64,000 bases of DNA from an uncultured Collinsella sp. (lineage in GTDB: Bacteria > Actinomycetota > Coriobacteriia > Coriobacteriales > Coriobacteriaceae), in contig CAUCLI010000006.1 of NCBI GenBank assembly GCA_958443615.1, forward strand, positions 1-64,000. Reading direction: 5' to 3'. The notes below the pieces were generated by a model, which saw only the letters and a list, made by a program, of their open reading frames with translations, was not told where the DNA came from and did no database searches. How positions within the stretch are numbered: the first letter of the stretch is position 1; the number at the start of each line of letters is the position of its first letter. Position numbers and translations under genes: made by a program. Below, in pieces: positions 7,706-16,379 of the stretch.

Positions 7706-9382
7706 GTGCCAGAACAGATGATTGCAAAGACCATTCGAACCTGTTTCCCCATCGCCGTCGCGGCCGTCGCCGACAAGGCCGATGAGATCAACAAGCTCAA
7801 CGTGTTCCCGGTTCCCGATGGAGACACCGGCACCAACATGTCCCTCACGCTCCAGTCTGTTGTGAAGGAGCTCGCCGCGCTTCCGGTCGATGCCGACATG
7901 GGCGGCATCGCCGGCGCCATCACCCACGGTTCCCTCATGGGTGCCCGCGGAAACTCCGGTGTCATCACCTCGCAGATCCTGCGCGGTGTGGCCGAGGGCC
8001 TGCGCGAGGCCGGGGAGCCCATCTCCTCCGCCGATATCGCTTCCGCGTTCCGCCGAGCCGTCAAGGTCGCCTTCCAGGCGGTTCGCAAGCCCATCGAGGG
8101 CACCATCCTGACCGTCCTGCGCGACGTGTCAACCAAGGCCGACGAGTGCGAGAAGCGCCGTATGAGTGTTGAGGAGACGTTGGATGCCCTCGTGGTCGAG
8201 GCATATCAGTCCGTCGCCCGCACGCCCGACCTGCTTCCCGTCCTCAAGGAGAACGGCGTCGTCGACTCCGGTGCCTTCGGCTTCGCCATCTTCCTTGAGA
8301 ACTTCGTGGCCGCCGCTCTCGGCCGCACCTCCAAGGTCGAGAACTTCTCCGCCACCTTCGAGGCCGACACCAACTACGCCAAGGCCGGCGCGCTTGATCG
8401 CGTGAAGATCGAGGCGAACGACGACTGGGAGGGTTCCGAGTTTCGTTACTGCAACGAGTTCCTCTTCAAGGCCGAGAAGCCCTTCGACGAGGACGAGGCG
8501 CTTAAGTTCCTCGGTTCCATGGGCGACTGCGAGCTGCTCGTGGGCGCTTACCCCGACTACAAGGTGCACGTGCACTCCAACACCCCCAACCTGGTACTCG
8601 AGCACATGCTCCAGTTCGGTCAGGTCTACGAGGTGTTCATCCATAACATGGATCTCGAGGTCGCCGAGCGCACCGCCAAGATCCACGCCGACCAGGACGC
8701 CGCTGCCGAGCCGGCCAAGCCGTTGGGCTTCGTGGCCGTCGCCGCCGGTTCCGGTGAGGCCGAGATCCTCGAGTCGCTCGGCGTCGACGTCGTCGTCTCC
8801 GGTGGTCAGACCATGAACCCCTCCACCTCCGATCTGCTGGAGGCGGTCGCGCGCGTGAATGCCGAATCCGTTATCATCCTGCCGAACAACGGCAACATCC
8901 GCATGGCTGCCGAGGCCGCGGCGAGCGCATGCGAGGACAAGCGCGTCTACGTCGTGCCCACCAAGACCGTGCCGCAGGCGTTCTCCGCCCTGTTCGCCGT
9001 CATGCCCGACATGCCGGTCGAGGGTGTCGTGGAGGCCATGACCGAGGCCAAATCCGCCGTCCGCGACGGTGAGGTCACCCGCGCGGTGCGCGATTCCCAG
9101 GCATCCGATGGCACCCCCATCCACGATGGCGACGTGATGGGCATCATCTGCGACTCCATCGACATCGTCGGCTCCGATGTGCACCAGGTCACGATCGAGT
9201 GCATCAATCGCATGATGGATGAGGAGGAGGGCGATGCCCTCACCATCCTCGCCGGCCAGGACATGCCCGACGAGGAGTTCCAGCAGCTGATCGAGTCGAT
9301 CGAGGAGGCCCAGCCCGATCTGGAGATCGACGCGCACCGCGGCGAGCAGCCTCTGTACCCTGTCATCTTCTCCATCGAATAG
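7706..9382 (+). CDS. fakA: Fatty acid kinase FakA / DAK2-domain protein (YloV-like)
   Basis: A 558-residue protein with an N-terminal DhaL-like kinase domain and a C-terminal FakA/DegV-related region. FakA phosphorylates exogenous fatty acids held by a FakB protein so that they can enter phospholipid synthesis through PlsX/PlsY. The ATP-Mg motif is LNVFPVPDGDTGTNM (about residues 29-43), and GARGNSGVITSQILRG follows at about 90. The GTG 7706 start gives the family-length N-terminus; ATG 7718 is an alternative. plsX lies 5 kb downstream. No FakB gene is in this window. Confidence 0.87.
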   Translation: MPEQMIAKTIRTCFPIAVAAVADKADEINKLNVFPVPDGDTGTNMSLTLQSVVKELAALPVDADMGGIAGAITHGSLMGARGNSGVITSQILRGVAEGLREAGEPISSADIASAFRRAVKVAFQAVRKPIEGTILTVLRDVSTKADECEKRRMSVEETLDALVVEAYQSVARTPDLLPVLKENGVVDSGAFGFAIFLENFVAAALGRTSKVENFSATFEADTNYAKAGALDRVKIEANDDWEGSEFRYCNEFLFKAEKPFDEDEALKFLGSMGDCELLVGAYPDYKVHVHSNTPNLVLEHMLQFGQVYEVFIHNMDLEVAERTAKIHADQDAAAEPAKPLGFVAVAAGSGEAEILESLGVDVVVSGGQTMNPSTSDLLEAVARVNAESVIILPNNGNIRMAAEAAASACEDKRVYVVPTKTVPQAFSALFAVMPDMPVEGVVEAMTEAKSAVRDGEVTRAVRDSQASDGTPIHDGDVMGIICDSIDIVGSDVHQVTIECINRMMDEEEGDALTILAGQDMPDEEFQQLIESIEEAQPDLEIDAHRGEQPLYPVIFSIE

Positions 9383-9394
9383 GCCTTAGGTCAT

Positions 9395-11578
9395 ATGGCC
9401 GCGAATCTGAACGCCCCGCGCGCCTCCTCCCGTCTCGCGCGGACGAGCGCGCTCCAAGAGGACATCTCGCGGCTCAAATACGTCTCCGGCACACGTGAGG
9501 AGGCCCTTCGCCGGCTCGGCATCGAGCGGGTGAGGGACCTCCTTCTTCACATCCCGTCGCGCTATCTTGACTTTTCGCGCGCCTATTCGATCGAGGGGGC
9601 TCCGATAGGCGAGGTTTGCACGATCGTGGGCACCGTCGACAGCGTGTCCAACAAGCCAACCTCCAAGCGCGGCATGACCGTCACCGAGGTCTTCCTGATC
9701 GACGAGACGGGCGTGCTCAAGGTGGCGTTTTTCAAGCAGCCGTGGCTCGCGCGCGAATTCACCAGGGGCGACCGTCTCGCCGTGATTGGCAAGGTCGACT
9801 TCGCTTACGGCTTCAAGCAGATGGCCTCCCCCCATCACGAGAAGCTCGATGCCCATGGCGGGGGCGGCGGCATCTTGCCCGTGCACCGGGTGTGCGAGGG
9901 CGTCTCGCAGGCGTGGTTCCGCCGTATCAGCTCGGCGGCGCTGGAGGGGGCGGGGGTGTTTTGCGACCCCGTCCCCGCGGCGCTGCGCGCACGCAGGGGG
10001 CTCATGAGCCTTTCTCGCGCCCTGCGCGCGATCCACTTCCCACGCCTCTTGGCGGAGGTCCCCTTGGCTCGCAGGCGCTTGGCCTATGACGAGCTCATGT
10101 ACCTGCAACTCGCGTTGCGACTTCGAAATGACGGCAATCTTCTCGGCGTCCGGGCATTCGGCCATCGCGCGGGAATGCATGTCGATGCCCTTCGTTCGGC
10201 GCTTCCTTTCTCCCTTTCCGACGAGCAGGAGGCTGCCGTCCAAGAGATCTTGGCCGATATGACGGACCCGAATCGAATCATGAACCGTCTTTTGCTGGGC
10301 GATGTCGGCACGGGTAAGACCGCCGTCGCCTGCGTGGCGCTGGCTTGCGTCGCCGATTCCGACTCGCAGGCATGCGTGATGGCCCCCACAGGGGTCCTTG
10401 CGCGCCAGTACGCGGTCAAGAGCGGCCCGCTTCTCGAGCGCGCCGGTATCACATGGGCGCTGCTCACCGGTTCGACGCCCCCGGAGGAGCGCGCCGGCAT
10501 CCTCAGGCGAATCGCCTCGGGTGATATCCACGTCGTCTTCGGCACGCATGCCGTGCTCAACGATGAGGTGAGGTTCAACCGACTGACGCTGGTCGTCATC
10601 GACGAGCAGCACCGTTTCGGCGTCGGCCAGCGAAACGTGCTCCGCTCGAAGGGGGCCGGCGCCGACCTTCTCGTCATGACCGCGACTCCGATCCCGCGCA
10701 CGTTGGCGCTCTCCGTGTACGGCGATCTCGACACGAGCATCATCCGCAACCGGCCGGTCCCCGGTGCCGGCGTCGCGACCCGCGTCCTCGAAAGCGCGTC
10801 GCGTGATATCGCTTACGGTGCGATTCGCGAGGCGGTGTCCCAAGGTAGGCAGGCGTACGTCATCTGCCCCATGGTCTCCCCGCAAGATTCCCCGGAGCAC
10901 CTCGAGGATGTGCCCGGGCTCGATGTCGACGAGAGGGGGCGCGCCAGGCAAGCCGTCACGCTGCACGATGTCGAGTCCGAGGTCGAGAACGTGCGGAGGT
11001 TGATGCCCGGTGTCCGCGTCGAGGCGCTGCATGGGAAGATGCCCGCCAAGATGAAGGATCGCATCATCGACGAGTTCCGTACGGGGGCCATCGATGTCCT
11101 GGTGTCGACCACCGTCGTCGAGGTGGGCGTCGACGTCCCCAATGCCACGGTCATGCTCATCGAAAATGGCGAGCGCTTCGGCCTCGCCACCTTGCATCAG
11201 CTCCGCGGCCGCGTCGGCAGGGGGGAGTTGCCGGGCGTCTGTCACGTGGTCACCGAGGTCAGGGCGAAGCGCGGCGCAAAGTCTCCCGCCTGGGATCGCC
11301 TTCAGGCGCTGGCCAAGACCGATGACGGATTCGAGCTCGCCGAGAAGGACCTGCGCCTTCGCCATGAGGGGGAGATTCTTGGCTTGCGCCAGCACGGGGG
11401 CGTCTCGCTGCGCTTCGTCGACCTTGATGCCGATGTCGATCTCATCGAGGCGGCCCATGAGGACGCTGAGGAAGTGCTCCGATACTCCCGCGATCTCACC
11501 GCTTGCGCTACCATGCCCATGCGCCATGAGGTCATCGCGCGTTACGGAGAGATTTTCAAGGAGGTCAGCGGCGGATGA
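9395..11578 (+). CDS. recG: ATP-dependent DNA helicase RecG
   Basis: A 727-residue RecG, a branch-migrating helicase that remodels stalled forks and recombination intermediates. An N-terminal wedge/OB domain (about 60-150, with the typical GEVCTIVGTVDSV strand) precedes two helicase lobes. Walker A is GDVGTGKTAVA at about residue 304, and motif II is the RecG-type DEQHRFGVGQR. Motif VI is in QLRGRVGRG, and the TRG region near the C-terminus is present. Length is slightly above the usual 680-690. It overlaps rsmD by four bases (ATGA), so the two are translationally coupled. Confidence 0.95.
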   Translation: MAANLNAPRASSRLARTSALQEDISRLKYVSGTREEALRRLGIERVRDLLLHIPSRYLDFSRAYSIEGAPIGEVCTIVGTVDSVSNKPTSKRGMTVTEVFLIDETGVLKVAFFKQPWLAREFTRGDRLAVIGKVDFAYGFKQMASPHHEKLDAHGGGGGILPVHRVCEGVSQAWFRRISSAALEGAGVFCDPVPAALRARRGLMSLSRALRAIHFPRLLAEVPLARRRLAYDELMYLQLALRLRNDGNLLGVRAFGHRAGMHVDALRSALPFSLSDEQEAAVQEILADMTDPNRIMNRLLLGDVGTGKTAVACVALACVADSDSQACVMAPTGVLARQYAVKSGPLLERAGITWALLTGSTPPEERAGILRRIASGDIHVVFGTHAVLNDEVRFNRLTLVVIDEQHRFGVGQRNVLRSKGAGADLLVMTATPIPRTLALSVYGDLDTSIIRNRPVPGAGVATRVLESASRDIAYGAIREAVSQGRQAYVICPMVSPQDSPEHLEDVPGLDVDERGRARQAVTLHDVESEVENVRRLMPGVRVEALHGKMPAKMKDRIIDEFRTGAIDVLVSTTVVEVGVDVPNATVMLIENGERFGLATLHQLRGRVGRGELPGVCHVVTEVRAKRGAKSPAWDRLQALAKTDDGFELAEKDLRLRHEGEILGLRQHGGVSLRFVDLDADVDLIEAAHEDAEEVLRYSRDLTACATMPMRHEVIARYGEIFKEVSGG

Positions 11579-12147
11579 GAATCGTTGGAGGGGAATGGCG
11601 GGGCCGTCCCATCGAGAGCCCCAAGGGGCGCGATGTGAGCAGGCCGACCACCGATCGCGTCCGCGAGGCCATTGCCTCGATGGTGGACAGCGCGCTCGAC
11701 GAGGGGATCGAGGGCTCGCGCATGCTCGATGCGTTCGCGGGGTCGGGTGCCCTCGGCCTGGAGATGCTCTCTCGCGGCGCCGCGCACGTAACGTTTATCG
11801 ATGTCGACCGTGGTGCCGCGTCGCTCGTCAAGCGCAACCTCGCCAAGTTGTCCTGCGCGCCCGCCCGTTACCGAGTCGTATGCGGGGATGTCGTCTCGTC
11901 CGCCAAGCGCGGCCGCATCGCGGGCGGGCGTCTCGATGCGGTCCTCATCGACCCGCCGTACGCGCTCGGCGCGCAGCCCGCCGTCGAATTGACGCGGGCG
12001 TTGGTCGAGTGCGATATGCTCGCGCCCGGCGCCATCGTCGTGTTCGAGCGCACAGTCCAGACGCCCGCGCTGTCCATCGAGGGTTTCGACGCGCTCAAGG
12101 AGAAGCGTTACGGGCAGACCTGCATCGATCTGCTGCGTTTTGCATAG
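11575..12147 (+). CDS. rsmD: 16S rRNA (guanine966-N2)-methyltransferase RsmD
   Basis: A 190-residue class I SAM methyltransferase that modifies G966 of 16S rRNA. It shows MRIVGGEWRGRPI at the N-terminus, the SAM-binding motif DAFAGSGALGLEML, and the catalytic DPPY motif in VLIDPPYALG. ATG 11575 overlaps the recG stop. The conserved rsmD-coaD pairing continues 8 bases downstream. Confidence 0.95.
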   Translation: MRIVGGEWRGRPIESPKGRDVSRPTTDRVREAIASMVDSALDEGIEGSRMLDAFAGSGALGLEMLSRGAAHVTFIDVDRGAASLVKRNLAKLSCAPARYRVVCGDVVSSAKRGRIAGGRLDAVLIDPPYALGAQPAVELTRALVECDMLAPGAIVVFERTVQTPALSIEGFDALKEKRYGQTCIDLLRFA

Positions 12148-12155
12148 AGGTTCAT

Positions 12156-12671
12156 ATGGCTCAGAAGATAGAACATGTATTGGTGCCTGGCACCTTCGAC
12201 CCCATCACGTACGGCCATATGGATGTCGTGCGCCGCGCCCTGCGCATCTGCCCGCATGTCACGGTGGCCGTCGCCGAGAGTCTCGGGAAGAACGGCGTGG
12301 GAACGACGTTCACGCTCGAGGAGCGCGTCGATCTCGCCCGCTGCGCGCTCGAGGGGGTCGATGGTGTTGACGTCATGCCCTTCACCGGCCTCCTCGTCGA
12401 TTTCGCCCAGCAGGTCGGCGCCGGTGCCGTGGTCAAGGGCCTGCGCGCGATGACGGACTTCGAATACGAGTTGCAGCAGGCCGATCTCAACTACCGACTG
12501 GATGCCGGCCTCGAGTCCATCTTCGTCATGAGCTCTCCCGAATACGGCTATCTTTCCAGCTCGGTGGTCCGTCAGATCGCGTCCTTCGGCGGCGATGTCG
12601 ACGCCTTCGTCCCTCCCTGCGTCGTTGCGGCGCTCAAAGAGCGATTTTGCGGTCTACCAGCCGCAATCTGA
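12156..12671 (+). CDS. coaD: Phosphopantetheine adenylyltransferase
   Basis: A 171-residue CoaD, which transfers AMP to 4'-phosphopantetheine to make dephospho-CoA. The nucleotidyltransferase motif is GTFDPITYGH, with His22 of the T/HxGH motif. The second signature is SSSVVRQIASFGGDVDAFVP. ATG 12156 follows rsmD directly; an upstream extension of the same frame only overlaps rsmD out of frame. The protein ends about 10 residues later than E. coli CoaD. Confidence 0.95.
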   Translation: MAQKIEHVLVPGTFDPITYGHMDVVRRALRICPHVTVAVAESLGKNGVGTTFTLEERVDLARCALEGVDGVDVMPFTGLLVDFAQQVGAGAVVKGLRAMTDFEYELQQADLNYRLDAGLESIFVMSSPEYGYLSSSVVRQIASFGGDVDAFVPPCVVAALKERFCGLPAAI

Positions 12672-12685
12672 TAATTGAACAGATG

Positions 12686-12694
12686 TGGTACCAT
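12686..12694 (+). promoter_or_regulatory. Candidate extended -10 promoter before the DivIVA-like gene
   Basis: TGGTACCAT (TGn plus a TACCAT hexamer) lies 36 bases before the ATG at 12730 in a short AT-richer gap. The same -10 hexamer occurs in the rpsB promoter. Confidence 0.35.
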
Positions 12695-12729
12695 AAATCG
12701 TTAGAGTAATCAGCAGAAAGGAGACCCTC

Positions 12730-13230
12730 ATGCCGGTCGATAACCTCCCGGGTGAGCGCATCGAGAGCCTGGTCGATGAGCTCGAGGGCATCATCGAGGA
12801 GGCTCGCCCCCCGTTCGGAAAGGGCGCCCAGCAGAAGATCATCGAGACCGACGTGTTCTTCAACATCCTCGATGAGATTCGCATGAGCTATCCGGAGGAG
12901 TGGCAGAAGTCCCGTCGCATCATCAAGGAGCGCGAGGAGCTTCTCGCCAGCGCCGCCGCCCAGGCGGACTCCATCATCGCCGATGCCCAGCAGCAGGCGC
13001 TCACCATCGCCTCCGAGCAGGAGATTGTGCGTCTGGCCCAGCAGCAGGCCGACGATATCCGTGACCGCGCCAACCAGTACGAGCGCGAGACCCGTTATGC
13101 CGCCGAGGATTACGCCGAGCAGGTCTTCACCCATCTGGAGGAGAATCTCAAGAGCCTGACCGGGACGGTCTCCCGTTGCCGCCAGCAGCTCAACGACAGC
13201 GCCTCCCAGAATCAGGGTCAGGGCTGGTAA
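12730..13230 (+). CDS. DivIVA/SepIVA-like coiled-coil protein
   Basis: A 166-residue protein, strongly predicted coiled coil from about residue 60 to 150, rich in Ala/Glu/Gln (for example ADSIIADAQQQALTIASEQE). It lacks membrane segments. In Mycobacterium the essential septation factor SepIVA lies immediately before DUF177, rnc, smc and ftsY, and the same order occurs here (with rpmF, plsX and acpP inserted). I infer a role in cell division or polar growth. The start ATG 12730 has AAAGGAGA seven bases upstream. Sequence similarity could not be tested. Confidence 0.7.
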   Translation: MPVDNLPGERIESLVDELEGIIEEARPPFGKGAQQKIIETDVFFNILDEIRMSYPEEWQKSRRIIKEREELLASAAAQADSIIADAQQQALTIASEQEIVRLAQQQADDIRDRANQYERETRYAAEDYAEQVFTHLEENLKSLTGTVSRCRQQLNDSASQNQGQGW

Positions 13231-13232
13231 CC

Positions 13233-13805
13233 ATGAGCTGCCTGGGTTCCGTGACGGTCGACCTGTCTGAAAAGCTCGAAAACCCCGGTGAGTCGTTGCC
13301 GGTTTCCGGGCACATCGATGTCGATGCGTATATGGTGGGCGATAAGGAGCTCGCCTTGCCCCACGGTGCGAACTATGACGTCGTTTTGACCAATGCCGGC
13401 GACGGCATCCTCGTCACCGGCATCGTGCGTGCGGATGTGGCGGGGGAGTGCGACCGCTGTCTCGAGACCGCCGCGTTCGAGGTCTCCGGTGAGGTCGAGG
13501 AGTACTACCTCTGCGAGGAGCCCGAGGATCCGGAGGAATACGAGGACGGGTTCGGGCTCGTGGGCCCCGACCGCGTGATCGATCTCGGCGAGGCCATCTC
13601 GGATGCCGTTGTGATGGACACGCCGTTCGTCGTTCTGTGTCGTCCCGATTGCGAGGGTCTGTGCCCGACGTGCGGTGCCAACCTCAATGACGGCGACTGC
13701 GGGTGCGCGAAGCAGTCCGAGCAGGCCTGGGTCGATTCCAATGAGAATCCCTTCGCGGCCCTCAAGGCACTGAAGTTCGACGACTCGAGTGATGGGCAAC
13801 CGTAA
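13233..13805 (+). CDS. DUF177 / YceD-family protein
   Basis: A 190-residue member of the DUF177 (YceD) family, almost always encoded before rpmF. In plants and E. coli its relatives affect 23S rRNA processing or accumulation. The fold has a central CDRCLE motif (GECDRCLETAAF) and a C-terminal Cys cluster, CRPDCEGLCPTCGANL...CGC, suggesting zinc binding. The start is ATG 13233, two bases after the preceding stop. Confidence 0.88.
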   Translation: MSCLGSVTVDLSEKLENPGESLPVSGHIDVDAYMVGDKELALPHGANYDVVLTNAGDGILVTGIVRADVAGECDRCLETAAFEVSGEVEEYYLCEEPEDPEEYEDGFGLVGPDRVIDLGEAISDAVVMDTPFVVLCRPDCEGLCPTCGANLNDGDCGCAKQSEQAWVDSNENPFAALKALKFDDSSDGQP

Positions 13806-13829
13806 TTTCTAGGGATTGTTTTTAATATT

Positions 13830-13858
13830 TTGTGTGTAACGGTGATTTCTGCTACTAT
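13830..13858 (+). promoter_or_regulatory. Promoter of rpmF
   Basis: TTGTGT and TACTAT are separated by exactly 17 bp, 50 bases before the rpmF ATG. The gap is unusually AT-rich for this genome. Confidence 0.55.
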
Positions 13859-13908
13859 CAATGCTTGCGCGTAATCGCCGCCAGTTATGAGTTGTAAGGA
13901 AGGTCAAC

Positions 13909-14088
13909 ATGCCAGTACCTAAGCAAAAAAAGGGTCGCGCTAAGACGCACTCTCGTCGTTCGACGAACATGAAGATCAACGCTGCTTCCCAGTCCACCTG
14001 CCCTCGTTGCGGTGCCGTGAAGCTCCCGCACCACGTGTGCGGCAACTGCGGTTTCTACAAGGACCGCGAGGTCATCGTCGTCGAGTAA
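13909..14088 (+). CDS. rpmF: 50S ribosomal protein L32
   Basis: A 59-residue L32. It starts MPVPKQKKGRAKTHSRRS and carries the zinc-ribbon cysteines CPRCG...CGNCG, so it is the zinc-binding paralogue type. GTAAGGAAGG lies just upstream of ATG 13909. The DUF177-rpmF-plsX order is conserved across many bacteria and couples ribosome and lipid synthesis genes. Confidence 0.97.
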   Translation: MPVPKQKKGRAKTHSRRSTNMKINAASQSTCPRCGAVKLPHHVCGNCGFYKDREVIVVE

Positions 14089-14117
14089 ACTCGACTGGCG
14101 GTTACGTTGAGTTTCAT

Positions 14118-14150
14118 AATGGCCGGCTCGTTGAGTCGGCCATTTCTGTT
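14118..14150 (+). terminator. Terminator or attenuator between rpmF and plsX
   Basis: A hairpin with arms AATGGCCGGCTC and GAGTCGGCCATT (one mismatch) is followed by TCTGTTT. It sits 15 bases before plsX, so partial read-through into plsX is likely. Confidence 0.65.
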
Positions 14151-14164
14151 TAGAGAGGCTACGT

Positions 14165-15181
14165 ATGAGCGATGTTCGCATCTGCGTCGACGCCATGGGC
14201 GGAGATGAGCCGGCAGAGGTGGTTCTCGCGGGTATCGAGGCGGCCCTCGAGGCTGATCGGTCCTTGACGGTGCTCGTCGCGGGTCCAGAGGATGTCGTCG
14301 TTCCGTTCTGCGATTCCCATGAACGCGCCGAGTCCCTCGTCGCGCCCGATGTGATCACCATGGAGGACGATCCGATCAACGCGGTCATGACCAAGCGCAA
14401 ATCGTCTATCGTCTTGGGGTGTCGCGCGGTCAAGAAGGGCGCGGCCGACGGTTTCTTCTCCGCTGGGTCAACCGGCGCCGTCACCGCTGCTGGCACCGCC
14501 TATGTCACCCCGTTCAAGGCCGAGCGCGACGGCAAGAAGACCGCTATTCGCCCCTGCCTCACAAACGCCCTGCCCAACCGTCGCGGCGGCCTGACCGTCA
14601 TGTGCGACATGGGCGCCAACCCGGATGTCGAGCCGTGGGACATGGTTCGGTTCGCCCAGATGGGCGCCGCCTATGCGAGCTGTGTCCTCGGCATCGATGA
14701 GCCGCGCGTCGGCTTGCTGTCCAATGGCACGGAGGAGCACAAGGGCAGCGCCTTCACGCAGTCCTGCTATCCGCTCATGGCAGAGCACGTCCCCGGTTTT
14801 GCCGGCAACTGCGAGGGCGGGGACATCACCAGCGGGTCGGTCGATGTCGTCGTATGCGACGGGTTCGACGGCAATATCGCCCTCAAGTCCATTGAGGGCG
14901 CGGCCAAGTTCATGATGGACGAGCTCAAGGCCGGTATGACGGCGAATCTCAAGGGCAAGGTCGCGGCCTTGCTCATGAGGGGCATGTTGCGCGCTCTCAA
15001 GCACAAGCTCTCCGGCGATGCCAAGGGCGGGGCGATCCTGCTCGGCCTGCGCGGCGTGGTCATGATCGGCCATGGCGCAACGAGCGCCGAGGCGGTAAAG
15101 AACGGCACGCTCGCCTGCGCGGAGGCGGTGCGCGCACGCCTCGTCGAACGCGTTCGGGAGTCCATGGGGCTCGAGGCGTAG
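14165..15181 (+). CDS. plsX: Phosphate acyltransferase PlsX
   Basis: A 338-residue PlsX, which converts acyl-ACP to acyl-phosphate at the inner membrane face for PlsY. The N-terminus ICVDAMGGDEPAEVVLAGI and the GSTGAVTAAGT segment are typical. The region near VCDGFDGNIALKSIEG is the conserved late motif. It lies in the rpmF-plsX-acpP order and would also take acyl-phosphate from the FakA system encoded upstream. A strong terminator follows. Confidence 0.95.
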   Translation: MSDVRICVDAMGGDEPAEVVLAGIEAALEADRSLTVLVAGPEDVVVPFCDSHERAESLVAPDVITMEDDPINAVMTKRKSSIVLGCRAVKKGAADGFFSAGSTGAVTAAGTAYVTPFKAERDGKKTAIRPCLTNALPNRRGGLTVMCDMGANPDVEPWDMVRFAQMGAAYASCVLGIDEPRVGLLSNGTEEHKGSAFTQSCYPLMAEHVPGFAGNCEGGDITSGSVDVVVCDGFDGNIALKSIEGAAKFMMDELKAGMTANLKGKVAALLMRGMLRALKHKLSGDAKGGAILLGLRGVVMIGHGATSAEAVKNGTLACAEAVRARLVERVRESMGLEA

Positions 15182-15203
15182 CGTCCTCACACCTAGCGTG
15201 CAC

Positions 15204-15238
15204 CCCCGGCCCTTCACTTGTTTGAGGGCCGGGGTTTT
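15204..15238 (+). terminator. Rho-independent terminator of plsX
   Basis: Ten-base-pair stem CCCCGGCCCT / AGGGCCGGGG with an 11-nt loop, followed by TTTT. Confidence 0.88.
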
Positions 15239-15389
15239 ATTATGCCGCGCCTGCAGCTGCGTGCAATTGAGTGAGATGCGGACCTTGAGACGCTTTCGGA
15301 GTGCGCGGGTCGAGGGCGCTGCTTGGGGTAGAATAAGTACCATATGTGCAAGGTCGGCACCTCGCCGGCCATTCGGAAGGGAGCTATTC

Positions 15390-15638
15390 ATGGCACTCGA
15401 TCGTAATGACATTTTCGCCAAGGTGTGCGATATCGCGTCCGATGTCCTCGGCGTTGAGTCGGACGAGCTGTCCGAGGCGACCACTTTCGATGACCTCGAT
15501 GCGAATTCGCTCGATCGCCTGCAGCTCGTCACCGCCATGGAGGACGAGTTCGATATCGAGATCGACGATGACAAGCTGATGTCCATCAACTCCGTCGCCG
15601 AGGCTATCGACGCCATCGCGCAGACCCTGGGGGAGTAG
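15390..15638 (+). CDS. acpP: Acyl carrier protein
   Basis: An 82-residue acidic ACP. The start is ATG 15390 with GGAAGGGAG upstream. The phosphopantetheine serine is Ser40 in LDANSLDRLQL; most bacterial ACPs have Asp before this Ser (DSL), here it is Asn. The second helix (LDRLQLVTAMEDEFDIEI) is otherwise standard. A TAGAAT hexamer at 15329-15334 is a possible -10. The gene is followed four bases later by rnc. Confidence 0.93.
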   Translation: MALDRNDIFAKVCDIASDVLGVESDELSEATTFDDLDANSLDRLQLVTAMEDEFDIEIDDDKLMSINSVAEAIDAIAQTLGE

Positions 15639-15641
15639 GTT

Positions 15642-16367
15642 TTGTCCATCGCGGATAAGCTCGCGCTCGCGCAGGAGATCTGCGGTCACGAGTTCACTGA
15701 CGTACAACTGCTTCGCAGCGCCATCACGCATCCCTCTGCCGTTGAGGGGGAGCCCGTCTCGGCCTCTTACGAGCGCCTTGAGTTTCTGGGTGACTCGATT
15801 CTCGGTTCGATCGTCGCGCTCTCGCTCTTCAAGACCTACGGGACGTTCGATGAGGGCAAGCTCACTCGTCTCAAGGTGTCACTCGTCTCGGGTGCAACGC
15901 TCTCCGAAGTCGGACTCGAGCTGGGGATCGACAAGATCATCATCCTGGGCGCCTCCGAGCAGGGGACTGGTGCCCGTGGCATGCACTCCGCTCTCGAGAA
16001 CGTCTACGAGGCGCTGGTCGGCGCCCTGTATCTGGACGGCGGTTGGGATGTCGCCGAGGCCTTCATCGCGCGCACGCTCAAGCCGCACCTGGCCGATGAG
16101 CGTGCCGAGCACCCGTCCAATCCCAAGAGCTATCTGCAAGAGTGCGTCCAGTCCGACCACATGGACCCCCCTGCTTACAAGGTGATCGGCGAGGACGGAC
16201 CGGCGCATCAGCCGACCTTCACCGCCGTCGCACTCGTGGACGGCATCCGTCGCGGGCGCGGCACCGGCTCCTCTAAGAAGGAGGCCGAGGCGGCTGCCGC
16301 CCTTGATGCCCTCGAGCGCATGGGCTACACCACCAACGGCGTCATCTTGAAGAAGAAGCTCGGGTAG
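15642..16367 (+). CDS. rnc: Ribonuclease III (with an Asn at a usual catalytic Asp)
   Basis: A 241-residue RNase III, which cuts double-stranded RNA in rRNA processing and decay. It starts at TTG 15642, behind GGGGGAG. The first catalytic segment is intact: YERLEFLGDSIL with Glu44, Glu47 and Asp51. In the second segment, ALENVYEALVGALYLDGG, the Glu (Glu123) is kept, but the position of E. coli Asp114 is Asn120. A dsRNA-binding domain fills about 160-235 (ending GSSKKEAEAAAALDALERM). Position relative to acpP and smc is conserved. Confidence 0.93.
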   Translation: MSIADKLALAQEICGHEFTDVQLLRSAITHPSAVEGEPVSASYERLEFLGDSILGSIVALSLFKTYGTFDEGKLTRLKVSLVSGATLSEVGLELGIDKIIILGASEQGTGARGMHSALENVYEALVGALYLDGGWDVAEAFIARTLKPHLADERAEHPSNPKSYLQECVQSDHMDPPAYKVIGEDGPAHQPTFTAVALVDGIRRGRGTGSSKKEAEAAAALDALERMGYTTNGVILKKKLG

Positions 16368-16379
16368 CGAGGGGGTCGC

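Noticed and set aside
9386..11527. Minus-strand open frame of over 700 codons opposite recG
   Set aside because: Antisense shadow: the plus strand has all RecG helicase motifs, and the minus-strand product resembles no protein.
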